Source of the DNA: Thalassobaculum litoreum DSM 18839
GTDB taxonomy: Bacteria; Pseudomonadota; Alphaproteobacteria; Thalassobaculales; Thalassobaculaceae
NCBI RefSeq assembly: GCF_900102465.1
Contig: NZ_FNBW01000004.1
Span: 62,001 to 126,000 of the forward strand
DNA: 64,000 nt
Reading direction: 5' to 3'
Made by a program: the position numbers and the translations under genes. Below are positions 45,752-54,285 of this stretch, piece by piece. The notes beneath the pieces are model-generated. The model did no database searches. It saw only the letters and a program-made list of their open reading frames with translations, and was not told the DNA's origin. Within the stretch, counting starts at the first letter, position 1. Every line of letters begins with the position of its first letter.

Positions 45752-46387
45752 ATGACCAGTCTGCTGCACCGTCCCGCGGTCAGGCTTGTTCTCGTCGCCG
45801 TCCTGCTGTTGGCCGCGGCACCGGCCTCGGCCCAGTGGCGCGAGAATCCGGGCCATGTCCAGGCGCAGGCGGCACCGACGGCGCCAGGGACCGACGGGGC
45901 GGTAGCCGTGCTGCCCAACCTGCGCGGCGACCTGCCCCCCTGGCAACGGACGCTGTACAAGACCATCACCTTCCAGGCGGTGGCCAATGCGACCGACCTG
46001 CTGCTGTTCGACGCCCTGATCGGCGGACATGCCCTCGTGCTGGGCGGCTTCGTCGTGGCCAATGCCGCGACGGCGGCCGGGCTCTATTACGGCTTCGAAT
46101 ACCTGTGGCAGCAGGAGGGGCCGACTCTGGCGGAGACCGATGAGGTGACGCTGGTCAAGAAGTCCCTGCTGTTCCAGTCGGTGAACAGCGGCCGGATTTT
46201 CCTGCTCGGCTACGGTCTGGGCGCGACCGCGCCGGCCGCGGCCCTGCTCGCGGGGACCGTCTTCGTCACCGATGTCGCGGTGTTCTACGGCAACGAATAC
46301 TTCTGGGACATCGTCCGGCCGATCGATTCCGCGGCGCCCGGCACGCCGACGATCACGTCCTCTTCAATTCCGGTGAACTACCGATAG
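45752..46387 (+). CDS. Exported membrane protein with tandem DUF2061-like units
   Basis: A 211-residue protein with an N-terminal signal or anchor (about 8-28, ending ASA) and two similar units of about 50 residues. Unit one is LYKTITFQAVANATDLLLF through YYGFEYLWQ (about 70-122); unit two is LVKKSLLFQSVNSGRIFLL through FYGNEYFWD (about 136-188). Each has two membrane helices and ends in an aromatic-E-Y-x-W patch, like DUF2061. The duplication gives about four helices. Function unknown. The start has a strong GGGAGGGAG ribosome site; it follows tetR by 79 bases and may share its transcript. Confidence 0.7.
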   Translation: MTSLLHRPAVRLVLVAVLLLAAAPASAQWRENPGHVQAQAAPTAPGTDGAVAVLPNLRGDLPPWQRTLYKTITFQAVANATDLLLFDALIGGHALVLGGFVVANAATAAGLYYGFEYLWQQEGPTLAETDEVTLVKKSLLFQSVNSGRIFLLGYGLGATAPAAALLAGTVFVTDVAVFYGNEYFWDIVRPIDSAAPGTPTITSSSIPVNYR

Positions 46388-46404
46388 CGGCTAGTCTTGG
46401 CCGC

Positions 46405-47151
46405 ATGATCACCAGACGGTCCTTCTCCGCGATCGCCGCCGCCGGCCTCGCCGCCGCTTCACTGCCGCGCTCAGGCGCCGCCGTGGGCCTGTCCCCGCGA
46501 CCGGTGGTCGTGGAACTCTTCACCAGCCAGGGCTGCAGCTCCTGTCCCCCCGCCGACGCCTATCTCGGCCGGCTGGCGGCGCGCGACGACGTGATCGCGC
46601 TGGCCTACCATATCGACTACTGGGACTATATCGGCTGGCCCGATCCCTTCGCCGATGCGGCCCATACCGCGCGCCAGCGGGCCTACCAGCACGCGCTGGG
46701 CAACCGGACGCTCTACACGCCGCAGATGGTGATCGACGGTGCGGTGGACGCGGTGGGGTCCGACAGCCGGGCGGTGGACGGCATCATCCGCGAGCGGCTC
46801 GCGGCGGGGTCCGACGACCGGCCCGTGGTGCGGGTGGAAGCATCCCTCTCACACGGCGAGCTGCGGGCCGAGATCCACGACACCGGCATGCCCGGCCCGG
46901 CCGACGTGCTGGCGGTCGCCTATGACGCCCATCACAAGACGCAGATCCGCCGGGGCGAGAATACCGGGCTGAGCCTGGAGAACTTCAACGTGGTCCGCGC
47001 GATCCGCAAGATCGGCGAGTTCCACGGTCCGGGCCGCAGCCTCAGCGTGCCGGCCAAGCCCTGGACCGAGGTTGAGGGCGGGATCGCGATCCTGGTGCAG
47101 GGCGCCGAGCACGGCCCGATCTGGGGGGCGACGCGGGTGCTGACGGTTTAG
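46405..47151 (+). CDS. DUF1223 thioredoxin-like exported protein
   Basis: A 248-residue DUF1223 protein. A Tat-type signal (ITRRSFSAIAAAG then an Ala-rich stretch) precedes a thioredoxin-like domain with VELFTSQGCSSCPPAD, where C44 and C47 form the CxxC pair, and the family stretch YHIDYWDYIGWPDPFA. The role is unknown; it may be a periplasmic redox protein. It lies 17 bases after the DUF2061-like gene and converges with the nitrile hydratase operon. Confidence 0.9.
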   Translation: MITRRSFSAIAAAGLAAASLPRSGAAVGLSPRPVVVELFTSQGCSSCPPADAYLGRLAARDDVIALAYHIDYWDYIGWPDPFADAAHTARQRAYQHALGNRTLYTPQMVIDGAVDAVGSDSRAVDGIIRERLAAGSDDRPVVRVEASLSHGELRAEIHDTGMPGPADVLAVAYDAHHKTQIRRGENTGLSLENFNVVRAIRKIGEFHGPGRSLSVPAKPWTEVEGGIAILVQGAEHGPIWGATRVLTV

Positions 47152-47153
47152 TC

Positions 47154-47549
47154 TTATTCCTCGTCCTCGGGCAGCAGGATCGGCTCGCCGTGGGGCGCGC
47201 GCTGGGCGGCGCGGTCCCAGGCGTTCTTGCGCTTGAGAAGCTGTTCCACCGTCAGGTCGGTCTTGGCCAGGACCAGGCCTTCCAGCGCTCTCAGCCAGTG
47301 CTGATAGTAGGTGTCGCCCAGATCCGGGTCGCCCTCTTCCTGGGCCGCCTTGATCTCGTTCGACAGGGCGGTGGCCCATTCGTTCCAGGTGTAGAGCCCG
47401 GTTTCGTGCAGCTTCACCGCGATGGCGAAGGCCTGCGCCTCCCATGGCTCGCGGAACACCGGCCCGTCATGGTCGACGGGGATGCGGGGCAGGCTCTCCA
47501 GGTTCACGGCGGCGGTCATGGCGGTCGTGGTCATGGCGGTCGTGGTCAT
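47154..47549 (-). CDS. Nitrile hydratase accessory (P14K-like activator) protein
   Basis: A 131-residue protein resembling the N-terminal region of the nitrile hydratase beta subunit: PVFREPWEAQAFAIAVKLHETGLYTWNEWATAL is split around residues 30-62. It matches the small activators that carry the alpha subunit and load cobalt by subunit exchange. A start at 47549 overlaps the beta stop as ATGA; two in-frame ATGs five and ten codons later ([11 protein letters not shown] repeat) are alternatives. It is last in the alpha-beta-activator operon. Confidence 0.88.
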   Translation of the reverse strand: MTTTAMTTTAMTAAVNLESLPRIPVDHDGPVFREPWEAQAFAIAVKLHETGLYTWNEWATALSNEIKAAQEEGDPDLGDTYYQHWLRALEGLVLAKTDLTVEQLLKRKNAWDRAAQRAPHGEPILLPEDEE

Positions 47550-48196
47550 GCCGGTTCCAGATAGGGTTCCCAGAGATCGGCATGCACGGCGCCGCCCTGG
47601 CTCTGCGGTCCCCACAGCTCGTCGGCCGCGAAGGACACGTTGTAGAGGTGGTGGGCGGTCTTGTGGTCGCCGGTGGCGCTGGTGTCGGCGAAGACATGGG
47701 CGCCGTGATGCATCACCACCGTGCCGACATGGCCGCGCAGGTAGCGCGGCGCGCGGGTGTGTCCGCTCGGATGGAAGGTTCTCACCCGCACCGTGCTGCC
47801 CACCGCGAAGAGCGGGGCGTTCGGCACCTCGCGGATATAGGGCGAGCCCTGCTGCAACGCCTTGAACACCCGGTCGGCCGGCAGGGCCGGAACCGTGCCC
47901 GGTCCGGCGGCCTTTCCGGTCTCCAGCTCCTCCGGTGTGACCAGACCCTTTTCCACCAGCATGGTCTCCACGCCGTGCAGCCACTGCTCGTAGTAGGTGT
48001 TGTCGAGATACTGCGCCGGGGGCTGGCGTTCGCGGGCGTAGCGCGCCTCGTCGATGGACCACTGGCCGAGGCCGCCGCAGGCGAGCGTCAGGGCGAAGGC
48101 CTTCTTCTCCCAGTCGCCGTGGAAGATGGGATGGACCGGCTCGTCCTCGACCGGACCGAAGCCGTGCATCCCGCCCATGTCGTGCGCGCCGTTCAT
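47546..48196 (-). CDS. nthB: Nitrile hydratase beta subunit
   Basis: A 216-residue beta subunit. It has [30 protein letters not shown] at the start (residues about 7-36), a helical middle with [20 protein letters not shown], and the C-terminal SH3-like barrel with [20 protein letters not shown] and FADELWGP. The start ATG overlaps the alpha stop as ATGA. It pairs with the alpha subunit to hydrate nitriles to amides in the cytosol. Confidence 0.95.
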   Translation of the reverse strand: MNGAHDMGGMHGFGPVEDEPVHPIFHGDWEKKAFALTLACGGLGQWSIDEARYARERQPPAQYLDNTYYEQWLHGVETMLVEKGLVTPEELETGKAAGPGTVPALPADRVFKALQQGSPYIREVPNAPLFAVGSTVRVRTFHPSGHTRAPRYLRGHVGTVVMHHGAHVFADTSATGDHKTAHHLYNVSFAADELWGPQSQGGAVHADLWEPYLEPA

Positions 48197-48864
48197 TCTG
48201 CCGCCTCCTGGCGGGCCGGGTACTGGACGGTCTCCACACCGATCATGGAATTGCGGGTCACGAGGTCGGCCAGTTCCTCCTCGCTCAGGTCTTCCGTCCC
48301 GGCGGGGCGCTGGGGCAGGACGAGGTAGCGCATCTCGGCGGTGGAGTCCCACACGCGGATCTCGACATCGTCGGGCAGGGCGGTGCCGAAATCGGCCAGC
48401 ACGCCGCGCGGATCGTTCACCGCGCGCGAGCGGTAGGGCGCCGACTTGTACCAGACCGGCGGCAGGCCCAGCACCGGCCAGGGATAGCAGGAGCACAGGG
48501 TGCAGACGACGAGGTTGTGGACCGTGTCGGTGTTCTCCACGACCACCATGTGCTCGCCCTGGCGGCCCTCGAAGCCGAAGGACTTGATGGTGGTGGAGGG
48601 ATCCTCCAGCAGCTGCTTCTTGAAGGCCGGATCGGTCCAGGCCTTGGCCACGACTGCCGCACCGTTGCGCGGGCCGACCTTGGTCTCGTAGGTGTCGACG
48701 AACACGTCGAGGGCGGCGGGATCGACCAGCCCCTTCTCCACCAGCAGGGACTCGAGCGCCTTCACGCGAAGCTGAAGCTCGCTCAGCCGCGGGTGCTCGT
48801 GGTCATGGTCATGGTCGTGGTGATGATCGTGATCGTGATGATGGTGGTGATCGTGGCCGCTCAT
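48193..48864 (-). CDS. nthA: Cobalt-type nitrile hydratase alpha subunit with His-rich N-terminal tail
   Basis: A 223-residue alpha subunit. The metal claw is C121-T-L-C-S-C126; Thr in the second place is typical of cobalt rather than iron enzymes. The normal domain starts near residue 26. Ahead of it lies a tail with 14 histidines in the first 24 residues, alternating with Asp, which the core enzyme does not need and which may store or deliver cobalt. It heads an alpha-beta-activator operon. No amidase gene is in the window, so the amide product must be used elsewhere. Confidence 0.95.
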   Translation of the reverse strand: MSGHDHHHHHDHDHHHDHDHDHEHPRLSELQLRVKALESLLVEKGLVDPAALDVFVDTYETKVGPRNGAAVVAKAWTDPAFKKQLLEDPSTTIKSFGFEGRQGEHMVVVENTDTVHNLVVCTLCSCYPWPVLGLPPVWYKSAPYRSRAVNDPRGVLADFGTALPDDVEIRVWDSTAEMRYLVLPQRPAGTEDLSEEELADLVTRNSMIGVETVQYPARQEAAE

Positions 48865-48980
48865 GCCATCCTCCCAGGCGTTTCGCAGGAGGGTAGATCA
48901 GATCGCCCGGGGAGGAAACGGGGAGCTTGGTGCGGCTCGGGGGTGGTGCAGCGGCCGCGTCAGGCGTCAGGCCGCCGGGT

Positions 48981-49120
48981 CCCGGCCCGCCCCCGGATCG
49001 GGTCCGGGGTCGTCCGGGATGACGACCGATTTTATAAGTACCCGGCCATTTTTTATATTTTCTTTGTTATCTTCCCCATCATCCCGGTTTGTCCTGGGCT
49101 TGATCCGGGGCAAGACCGGG
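48981..49120. repeat. 140-bp inverted-repeat element with AT-rich core
   Basis: Two imperfect inverted arms of about 44 bases (48981-49024 and 49077-49120, roughly three-quarters identical) carry CCCGG, CCGGATC and CCGGGATGA-type blocks. They flank an AT-rich core of about 50 bases (49025-49076) unlike the genome. This is the look of a non-coding palindromic repeat or MITE-like element common in alphaproteobacterial intergenic regions. No other copy is seen in this window. The rest of the 48865-49176 gap holds nothing I recognise. Confidence 0.55.
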
Positions 49121-49176
49121 ACCGTTACTCCGACGTGGCCCGCCGACGTGAAGCCGACTGAACACGTCGGACAAAC

Positions 49177-49203
49177 GCAAAAAGCCGCCCGATCCGGGCG
49201 GCT
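49177..49203 (-). terminator. Rho-independent terminator of rpsU
   Basis: On the minus strand GCCGCCCG pairs with CGGGCGGC (49184-49191 and 49195-49202) and is followed by a run of T (complement of 49178-49183). It lies 48 bases beyond the rpsU stop. Confidence 0.85.
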
Positions 49204-49250
49204 CAGCGTCGGCAATGTCGGGGCGGTTGCTGAAACCGCCCGGCCGGAGA

Positions 49251-49454
49251 CTAGTAGCCCTCGCGCTCCATGCGCTTGCGCATGAGCTTGCGATAGCGAC
49301 GCACCGCCTCGGCGCGCTCGCGGGCCTTCTTCTCAGACGGCTTTTCGTAGTTGCGGCGCAGCTTCATCTCGCGGAAGACACCCTCGCGCTGCATCTTCTT
49401 CTTCAGCGCGCGCAGGGCCTGGTCGACGTTGTTGTCGCGAACGGATACTTGCAC
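49251..49454 (-). CDS. rpsU: 30S ribosomal protein S21 (bS21)
   Basis: A 67-residue basic protein: [20 protein letters not shown] at the start and [16 protein letters not shown] at the end are typical bS21. The start is a GTG at 49454, where the family N-terminus begins, with AAGGAG ten bases upstream; longer readings upstream lack family likeness. It ends in its own terminator and diverges from def. Confidence 0.95.
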   Translation of the reverse strand: MQVSVRDNNVDQALRALKKKMQREGVFREMKLRRNYEKPSEKKARERAEAVRRYRKLMRKRMEREGY

Positions 49455-49623
49455 GGGTTTCGCACTCCTTTCCTCATTGCCTCGGCACAAATAAACGCCA
49501 GCACGACGGACCCGATATCGGATCAATCGGCCAGCACTTACGGTGAGTATACCTCAAAACGCCGTGCCGTTCCAGGGCCGCGTCCGCTGGACCGGCCCCG
49601 ATGGGCGCGCTATATGCCTCATC

Positions 49624-50220
49624 ATGAGTGCGAAGTCCATAGTCCGTGCTGGCGACCCGGTCCTGCGCCGTATCGCGGCCCCGGTGGCCGATCCCCGTGC
49701 CCCGGAAGTCGCGGAGCTGATCCGCGAGATGGAGGCCTGCCTGGCCGAGGCCGGAGGCATCGGCCTCGCCGCGCCGCAGATCGGCGTGTCCGAGCGGGTG
49801 ATCCTGGTCTCCGTGCCCGCCGCCCGACGGACCGACGACCCGGAAGACGGCCCGCTGCCGCTGACCGCCCTGGTCAATCCGGCGCTGACGCCGATCGACG
49901 ACGAGCGGGCGCTGGGCATGGAAGGCTGTCTGTCGATCCCCGGCCTGCGCGGCGAGGTTCCGCGCTGGACCCGGGTGCGGCTGACGGCGGTCACGCCGGA
50001 GGGCGAGAGCGTCGATACCGTGATGACCGGCATGCGCGCCCGGGTGCTGCAGCATGAGGTCGATCACCTGGACGGCATTCTGTATCTCGACCGGATGACC
50101 GATTTCACCCGTTTCGGCTATGTCGAGGAGCTGATCGAGGCGGATATGCGCGACGTGCCGCCGCCATCGCCCGGGCGCGACGCTGCAGCACCCGATCCAA
50201 CAGAGGAGTCGGCGACATGA
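49624..50220 (+). CDS. def: Peptide deformylase
   Basis: A 198-residue metallo-deformylase that removes the formyl group from nascent proteins. All three family motifs are intact: GGIGLAAPQ (44-52), EGCLS with metal ligand C102, and QHEVDH with ligands H144 and H148 and catalytic E145. The C-terminal part beyond residue 170 is a Pro/Asp-rich tail. ATG 49624 gives the family start MSAKSIVRAGDPVLRR. It is translationally coupled (ATGA) to a COQ9-like gene rather than to fmt. Confidence 0.95.
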   Translation: MSAKSIVRAGDPVLRRIAAPVADPRAPEVAELIREMEACLAEAGGIGLAAPQIGVSERVILVSVPAARRTDDPEDGPLPLTALVNPALTPIDDERALGMEGCLSIPGLRGEVPRWTRVRLTAVTPEGESVDTVMTGMRARVLQHEVDHLDGILYLDRMTDFTRFGYVEELIEADMRDVPPPSPGRDAAAPDPTEESAT

Positions 50221-50897
50221 GCACCGATCGCACCACGTCCCAAGTCAACCCGATGGACACCCTGCGCGACCGCATTCTGGACGCGGCCCTGCCCAACGTC
50301 CTGTTCGACGGCTGGACCCGCCGCAGCCTGACCGACGGAGCGCGATCCGCCGGGCTGGTGGCCGAGGACGTCGACATCGCCTTTCCGGCCGGCGTGCGCG
50401 ACGCGGTCGGCTACTGGCTGGCCCGGGCCGATACGCGAATGGCCGCCGACATGGAGGCCCACGGTCTGGACGGGCTGAAGATCCGCGAGAAGGTCGCCCT
50501 GGGCGTGCGCCTGCGGCTGGAGGCGGTGGAGCCGCACAAGGAGGCGGTGCGCCGCGCCCTGTCGTTCCTGGCGCTGCCCGGCAATACCGGCATGGCCGCG
50601 CGCAGCCTGTACCGTACGGTCGACACGATCTGGTGGACCTGCGGCGACACCTCGACCGACTACAATTTCTACTCCAAGCGCGGCCTGCTGGCGGCGGTGT
50701 TCAGTTCCACGCTGCTGTACTGGCTCGACGACACCTCCGAAGGCCATGGCGAGACCTGGGCCTTCCTCGACCGCCGGATCGGCGACGTGATGAAGGTGCC
50801 GAAGGTCACCGCCCGGCTGAAATCCCTGGGCGAGTATCTGCCCAATCCGCGCCGGTTCTCCCGCGCCTGGCGGGCGGCCCGCGGCTCGTCGGTCTGA
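50217..50897 (+). CDS. COQ9 family protein
   Basis: A 226-residue helical protein of the COQ9 family: TetR-like N-terminal helices (DRILDAALPNVLFDGWTRRSL) and a C-terminal lipid-binding half with WTCGDTSTDYNFYSKRGLLAAVF, the most conserved stretch. In mitochondria COQ9 presents ubiquinone precursors to COQ7; alphaproteobacterial members are thought to act likewise. The start overlaps def by four bases. Confidence 0.9.
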   Translation: MSTDRTTSQVNPMDTLRDRILDAALPNVLFDGWTRRSLTDGARSAGLVAEDVDIAFPAGVRDAVGYWLARADTRMAADMEAHGLDGLKIREKVALGVRLRLEAVEPHKEAVRRALSFLALPGNTGMAARSLYRTVDTIWWTCGDTSTDYNFYSKRGLLAAVFSSTLLYWLDDTSEGHGETWAFLDRRIGDVMKVPKVTARLKSLGEYLPNPRRFSRAWRAARGSSV

Positions 50898-51008
50898 CAT
50901 CCGAACCGGGGCGGAAACCTCCGGAATTTCACCGATTGCGCTTGCCGACGCATACCAGCCGGTTATGCTGCGAGATTATATCTTTGTTGCAGCGCAAAGG
51001 TGGGTTTT

Positions 51009-51836
51009 TTGCCAGTCGCCGCCGAGGCCCGCACACCGGGCATTTCGACCGCCTCTCCGCCGATGCTGGAGGTCACCGACCTTCACAAGCGCTTCGGTTC
51101 GCTGGAAGTCCTCAAGGGCGTCTCGCTCTCGACCGCCAACAGCAACGTCATCTCGATGATCGGCGCGTCGGGGTCCGGCAAGTCCACCTTCCTGCGCTGC
51201 ATCAACTTGCTCGAGATCCCCAATGCCGGCGAGGTTCGGGTCGATGGCGAGCTGATCCGGATGGTCCCCGGCCGCGATGGCGGCTTGAAGCCGGCCGACG
51301 TCAAGCAGGTCGACCGAATCCGCTCGCGTCTCGCCATGGTGTTCCAGAGCTTCAACCTGTGGACCCACATGACCGTCCTGGAGAACGTGATCGAGGCGCC
51401 GGTCCACGTGCTCGGCGTGCCGAAGCGCGAGGCGACCGACCAGGCGATGGCGCTGCTGGACAAGGTCGGCATCGCCGACAAGCGGGACCAGTATCCGGCC
51501 CATCTCTCCGGCGGCCAGCAGCAGCGCTGCGCGATCGCCCGCGCGCTCGCCATGGAGCCGCGGGTCATGCTGTTCGACGAGCCGACCTCCGCCCTCGACC
51601 CGGAACTGGTGGGCGAGGTGCTGCGGGTCATGCGCCAGCTCGCCGAGGAAGGGCGCACGATGATCATCGTCACCCACGAGATGCGCTTCGCCCGCGAGGT
51701 CTCGGACGAGGTTGTTTTCCTGCACCAGGGCCGGATCGAGGAGCAGGGTCCGCCAGCGCAGGTCTTCGGCAACCCCGACTCGGAGCGTTGCCGCCAATTC
51801 CTCGCGACCACCGAAGGGATGGGCGTGGGGCAGTAG
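51009..51836 (+). CDS. Polar amino acid ABC transporter ATP-binding protein
   Basis: A 275-residue ATPase of the HisP/GlnQ group: Walker [10 protein letters not shown] (52-60), a signature LSGGQQQR, Walker [13 protein letters not shown] and the H-loop VTHEM. A TTG at 51009 is preferred because AAAGGTGG lies five bases ahead; the ATG at 51063, where family likeness begins, has no good ribosome site. It heads an ATPase-receptor-permease-permease operon and would power import of a polar, perhaps basic or opine-like, amino acid. Confidence 0.93.
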   Translation: MPVAAEARTPGISTASPPMLEVTDLHKRFGSLEVLKGVSLSTANSNVISMIGASGSGKSTFLRCINLLEIPNAGEVRVDGELIRMVPGRDGGLKPADVKQVDRIRSRLAMVFQSFNLWTHMTVLENVIEAPVHVLGVPKREATDQAMALLDKVGIADKRDQYPAHLSGGQQQRCAIARALAMEPRVMLFDEPTSALDPELVGEVLRVMRQLAEEGRTMIIVTHEMRFAREVSDEVVFLHQGRIEEQGPPAQVFGNPDSERCRQFLATTEGMGVGQ

Positions 51837-51892
51837 ACCCCCAAGAACCGGTAAAATCCGGATGGGGACGTGTTCAACCAGGAGGACTTCAC

Positions 51893-52750
51893 ATGAAAAA
51901 GCTGACCACGCTGCTGGCGGTCGCGGCACTCGCCACCGGCGTCGCCACCGCCGCCTCGGCCGCAGACTGGGGCAAGGGCTCATCGGTGCGGATCGCCACC
52001 GAGGGCGCCTACGCGCCGTGGAACTACACCGATTCCTCGGGCAACCTCGTGGGCTTCGAGGTCGATCTCTACAAGGATCTCTGCGCCCGCCTGGAGCTCG
52101 AGTGCACCCTGCAGCAGCAGGCCTGGGAAGGCATCATCCCGGCGCTGCAGGCCGGCAAGTACGACGCGATCATGGCCGGCATGTCGATCACCGAGAAGCG
52201 CATGGAGGTCATCACCTTCTCGCGCTCCTACGCCGCCACCCCGGGTGTTTTCGTCGTCAAGTCCGACGGTCCGTTCGCCGACCTTAAGACCGACGTGGAC
52301 GCGGTGACGATGTCCGAGCTGGATGACGCCGAGAAGGCCGCCATCGCCACCGTGAAGGAGGCTTTCGCCGGCAAGACCATCGGCGTGCAGATCGCCACCA
52401 CCCACGAGAACTTCCTGAACGAGTTCATCGCCGGCGACGTGACGGTGAAGACCTACGACACCCAGGAGAACCTGGATCTGGACCTGCAGGCCGGCCGCGT
52501 GGACGCTGCCCTGGCCGCCATGTCGTACTGGAAGCCGCTGCTGGAGAAGGACGAGGGCAAGGGCCTGAAGATCGTCGGCCCGGGCTTCACCGGCGGTCCG
52601 TTCGGTAATGGCGTCGGTGCCGGCATCCGCAAGGAGGACCAGGCGCTGGCCGACATGTTCTCCAAGGCGATCGGCGAGGCCATCGCCGACGGCACCCTGA
52701 GCAAGCTCGCCATCGAGCATTTCGGCTTCGACGCCTCGGCCAAGGAATGA
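51893..52750 (+). CDS. Polar amino acid ABC transporter substrate-binding protein
   Basis: A 285-residue periplasmic receptor with a Sec signal (1-23, ending ASA) and the solute-binding family 3 fold. TEGAYAPWNYTDSSGNLVGF, the amino-acid-pocket start, lies at about 36-55, then DAIMAGMSITEKRMEVITFS. The residues resemble receptors for lysine/arginine/ornithine, histidine or opines, but the ligand cannot be fixed. It has a strong AGGAGG ribosome site and is followed by a hairpin that likely favours its higher expression over the permeases. Confidence 0.93.
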   Translation: MKKLTTLLAVAALATGVATAASAADWGKGSSVRIATEGAYAPWNYTDSSGNLVGFEVDLYKDLCARLELECTLQQQAWEGIIPALQAGKYDAIMAGMSITEKRMEVITFSRSYAATPGVFVVKSDGPFADLKTDVDAVTMSELDDAEKAAIATVKEAFAGKTIGVQIATTHENFLNEFIAGDVTVKTYDTQENLDLDLQAGRVDAALAAMSYWKPLLEKDEGKGLKIVGPGFTGGPFGNGVGAGIRKEDQALADMFSKAIGEAIADGTLSKLAIEHFGFDASAKE

Positions 52751-52774
52751 CCTTCGCCGGGTGATCCATCGGGG

Positions 52775-52800
52775 CGGGGACGGCCGACGCGCCGTCCCCG
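52775..52800 (+). other. Intercistronic hairpin after the receptor gene
   Basis: A perfect 9-bp stem (52775-52783 with 52792-52800) with an 8-base loop lies between the receptor and the first permease gene. It has no T-run. Such hairpins often protect the receptor mRNA end or partly stop transcription, giving more receptor than permease. Confidence 0.5.
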
Positions 52801-52833
52801 TCCGCATTTCGGTAGCAGGGGGATGACGGGCGC

Positions 52834-53547
52834 ATGCCGGAGTGGATGAGCCTGCTGGCCTGGGGCGACTCGGGCTGGGGCGACGAGATGGTGCGGGGTG
52901 CGGGCTGGACGCTGCTGGTGGCGGTGATCGCCTTCGCGCTGGGCATCGTGCTCGGCACCGGCGGGGCGGCGGTGAAGCTGTCCCGGGTGCCGCTGGTGCC
53001 GCTGCTGGGCGACGTCTACACCACCCTGGTGCGCGGCATTCCCGACCTGATCACCATCTACATCATCTTCTTCGGCGGCGGGCAGGCGGTGATGGCCGTC
53101 GCCAAGCTGTTCGGCTACAACGGCTATATCGAGTTCAACGCGCTGACCACCGGCGTTCTGGCGCTGGGATTCATCTCCGGCGCCTATTCCACCGAGGTGA
53201 TCCGCGGCGCCGTGCTGGCGGTGCCCAAGGGGCAGATCGAGGCGGCCAAGGCCTGCGGCATGAGCCGCTGGGTGATGTTCCGCCGCATCCTGGTGCCCCA
53301 GGTGGCGCGCTACGCCCTGCCGGGACTGGGCAATGTCTGGCAGCTCACCCTGAAGGACACCTCGCTGATCTCCGTCGTCGGCCTGACCGAGATCATGCGT
53401 CAGGCCTTCGTCGCCTCCGGTTCGACCAAGCAGCCGATCGTCTTCTTCATGTCGGCGGCCGTGCTCTACCTGGCGCTGACCTCGCTCTCCAACAAGGTGT
53501 TCGGCCGGGCGGAAGCCTTCGCCAACCGCGGCGTGCGGAGAGCCTGA
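52834..53547 (+). CDS. Polar amino acid ABC transporter permease (HisQ-like)
   Basis: A 237-residue inner-membrane permease with about five helices and the EAA loop EAAKACGMSRWVMFRRILVPQVARYALPGLGN split around residues 132-163, which contacts the ATPase. A first periplasmic stretch opens with MPEWMSLLAWG. It pairs with the second permease downstream, which starts three bases after its stop. Standard HisQ/M arrangement. Confidence 0.93.
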   Translation: MPEWMSLLAWGDSGWGDEMVRGAGWTLLVAVIAFALGIVLGTGGAAVKLSRVPLVPLLGDVYTTLVRGIPDLITIYIIFFGGGQAVMAVAKLFGYNGYIEFNALTTGVLALGFISGAYSTEVIRGAVLAVPKGQIEAAKACGMSRWVMFRRILVPQVARYALPGLGNVWQLTLKDTSLISVVGLTEIMRQAFVASGSTKQPIVFFMSAAVLYLALTSLSNKVFGRAEAFANRGVRRA

Positions 53548-53550
53548 GCG

Positions 53551-54285
53551 ATGATCAAGCTGTTCGACCAGCCGGACAACACCTGGGAGCTCATCGCCAA
53601 CGGTCTGCCCTGGACCCTGACGCTCGCCGGCTCGTCCCTGGCGCTCGGGTTTTTCCTGGCGATCGGCCTGGCCCTGGTGCGGCTGTCGCCGTATCGGCCG
53701 CTGCAGGCGCTGGCCTATGCCTATGTCTATCTGTTCCGCTCCACTCCGCTGCTGGTGCAGATCTTCCTGATCTATTACGGACTCGGCCAGTTCGAGGCGG
53801 TGCAGCAGAGCTTCCTGTGGCCGCTCCTGCGCGAGGCGCACTGGTGCGCCATCCTGGCGCTGACCCTGAACACCACCGCCTATACCGCGGAGATCATCCG
53901 CGGCGGGCTGCTCGCCGTGCCCTGGGGGCAGGTGGAGGCGGCCAAGGCCTGCGGTATGAGCACCTGGCTGCGGTTCCGACGGGTGATCTTCCCCCAGGCG
54001 ATCCGCCAGGCCCTGCCGGGCTACGGCAACGAGATCGTGCTGATGATCAAGTCGACCTCGCTGGCCAGCACCATCACCATCCTGGACATGACCCTGATCG
54101 CCCGCAAGGAGACCTCGGCCACGTTCAGCATCGAGCCGCTGTTCATCGCTGCGGCGTTCTATCTGGTGATCAACTTCGTGGCGACGCGGGGGGTGATGTG
54201 GCTGGAATACCGGCTGTCGCCGGATCTGCGCGAGGCCAAGACCGGCCGGACCCTGCCGGACCAGGACGTCGCCAATGCCCATTGA
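53551..54285 (+). CDS. Polar amino acid ABC transporter permease (HisM-like)
   Basis: A 244-residue permease with the same fold as its neighbour and the EAA loop EAAKACGMSTWLRFRRVIFPQAIRQALPGYGNE split around residues 129-160. YVYLFRSTPLLVQIFLIYYG is the family's conserved second-helix region. The last 11 bases overlap the GNAT gene that follows. Confidence 0.93.
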   Translation: MIKLFDQPDNTWELIANGLPWTLTLAGSSLALGFFLAIGLALVRLSPYRPLQALAYAYVYLFRSTPLLVQIFLIYYGLGQFEAVQQSFLWPLLREAHWCAILALTLNTTAYTAEIIRGGLLAVPWGQVEAAKACGMSTWLRFRRVIFPQAIRQALPGYGNEIVLMIKSTSLASTITILDMTLIARKETSATFSIEPLFIAAAFYLVINFVATRGVMWLEYRLSPDLREAKTGRTLPDQDVANAH

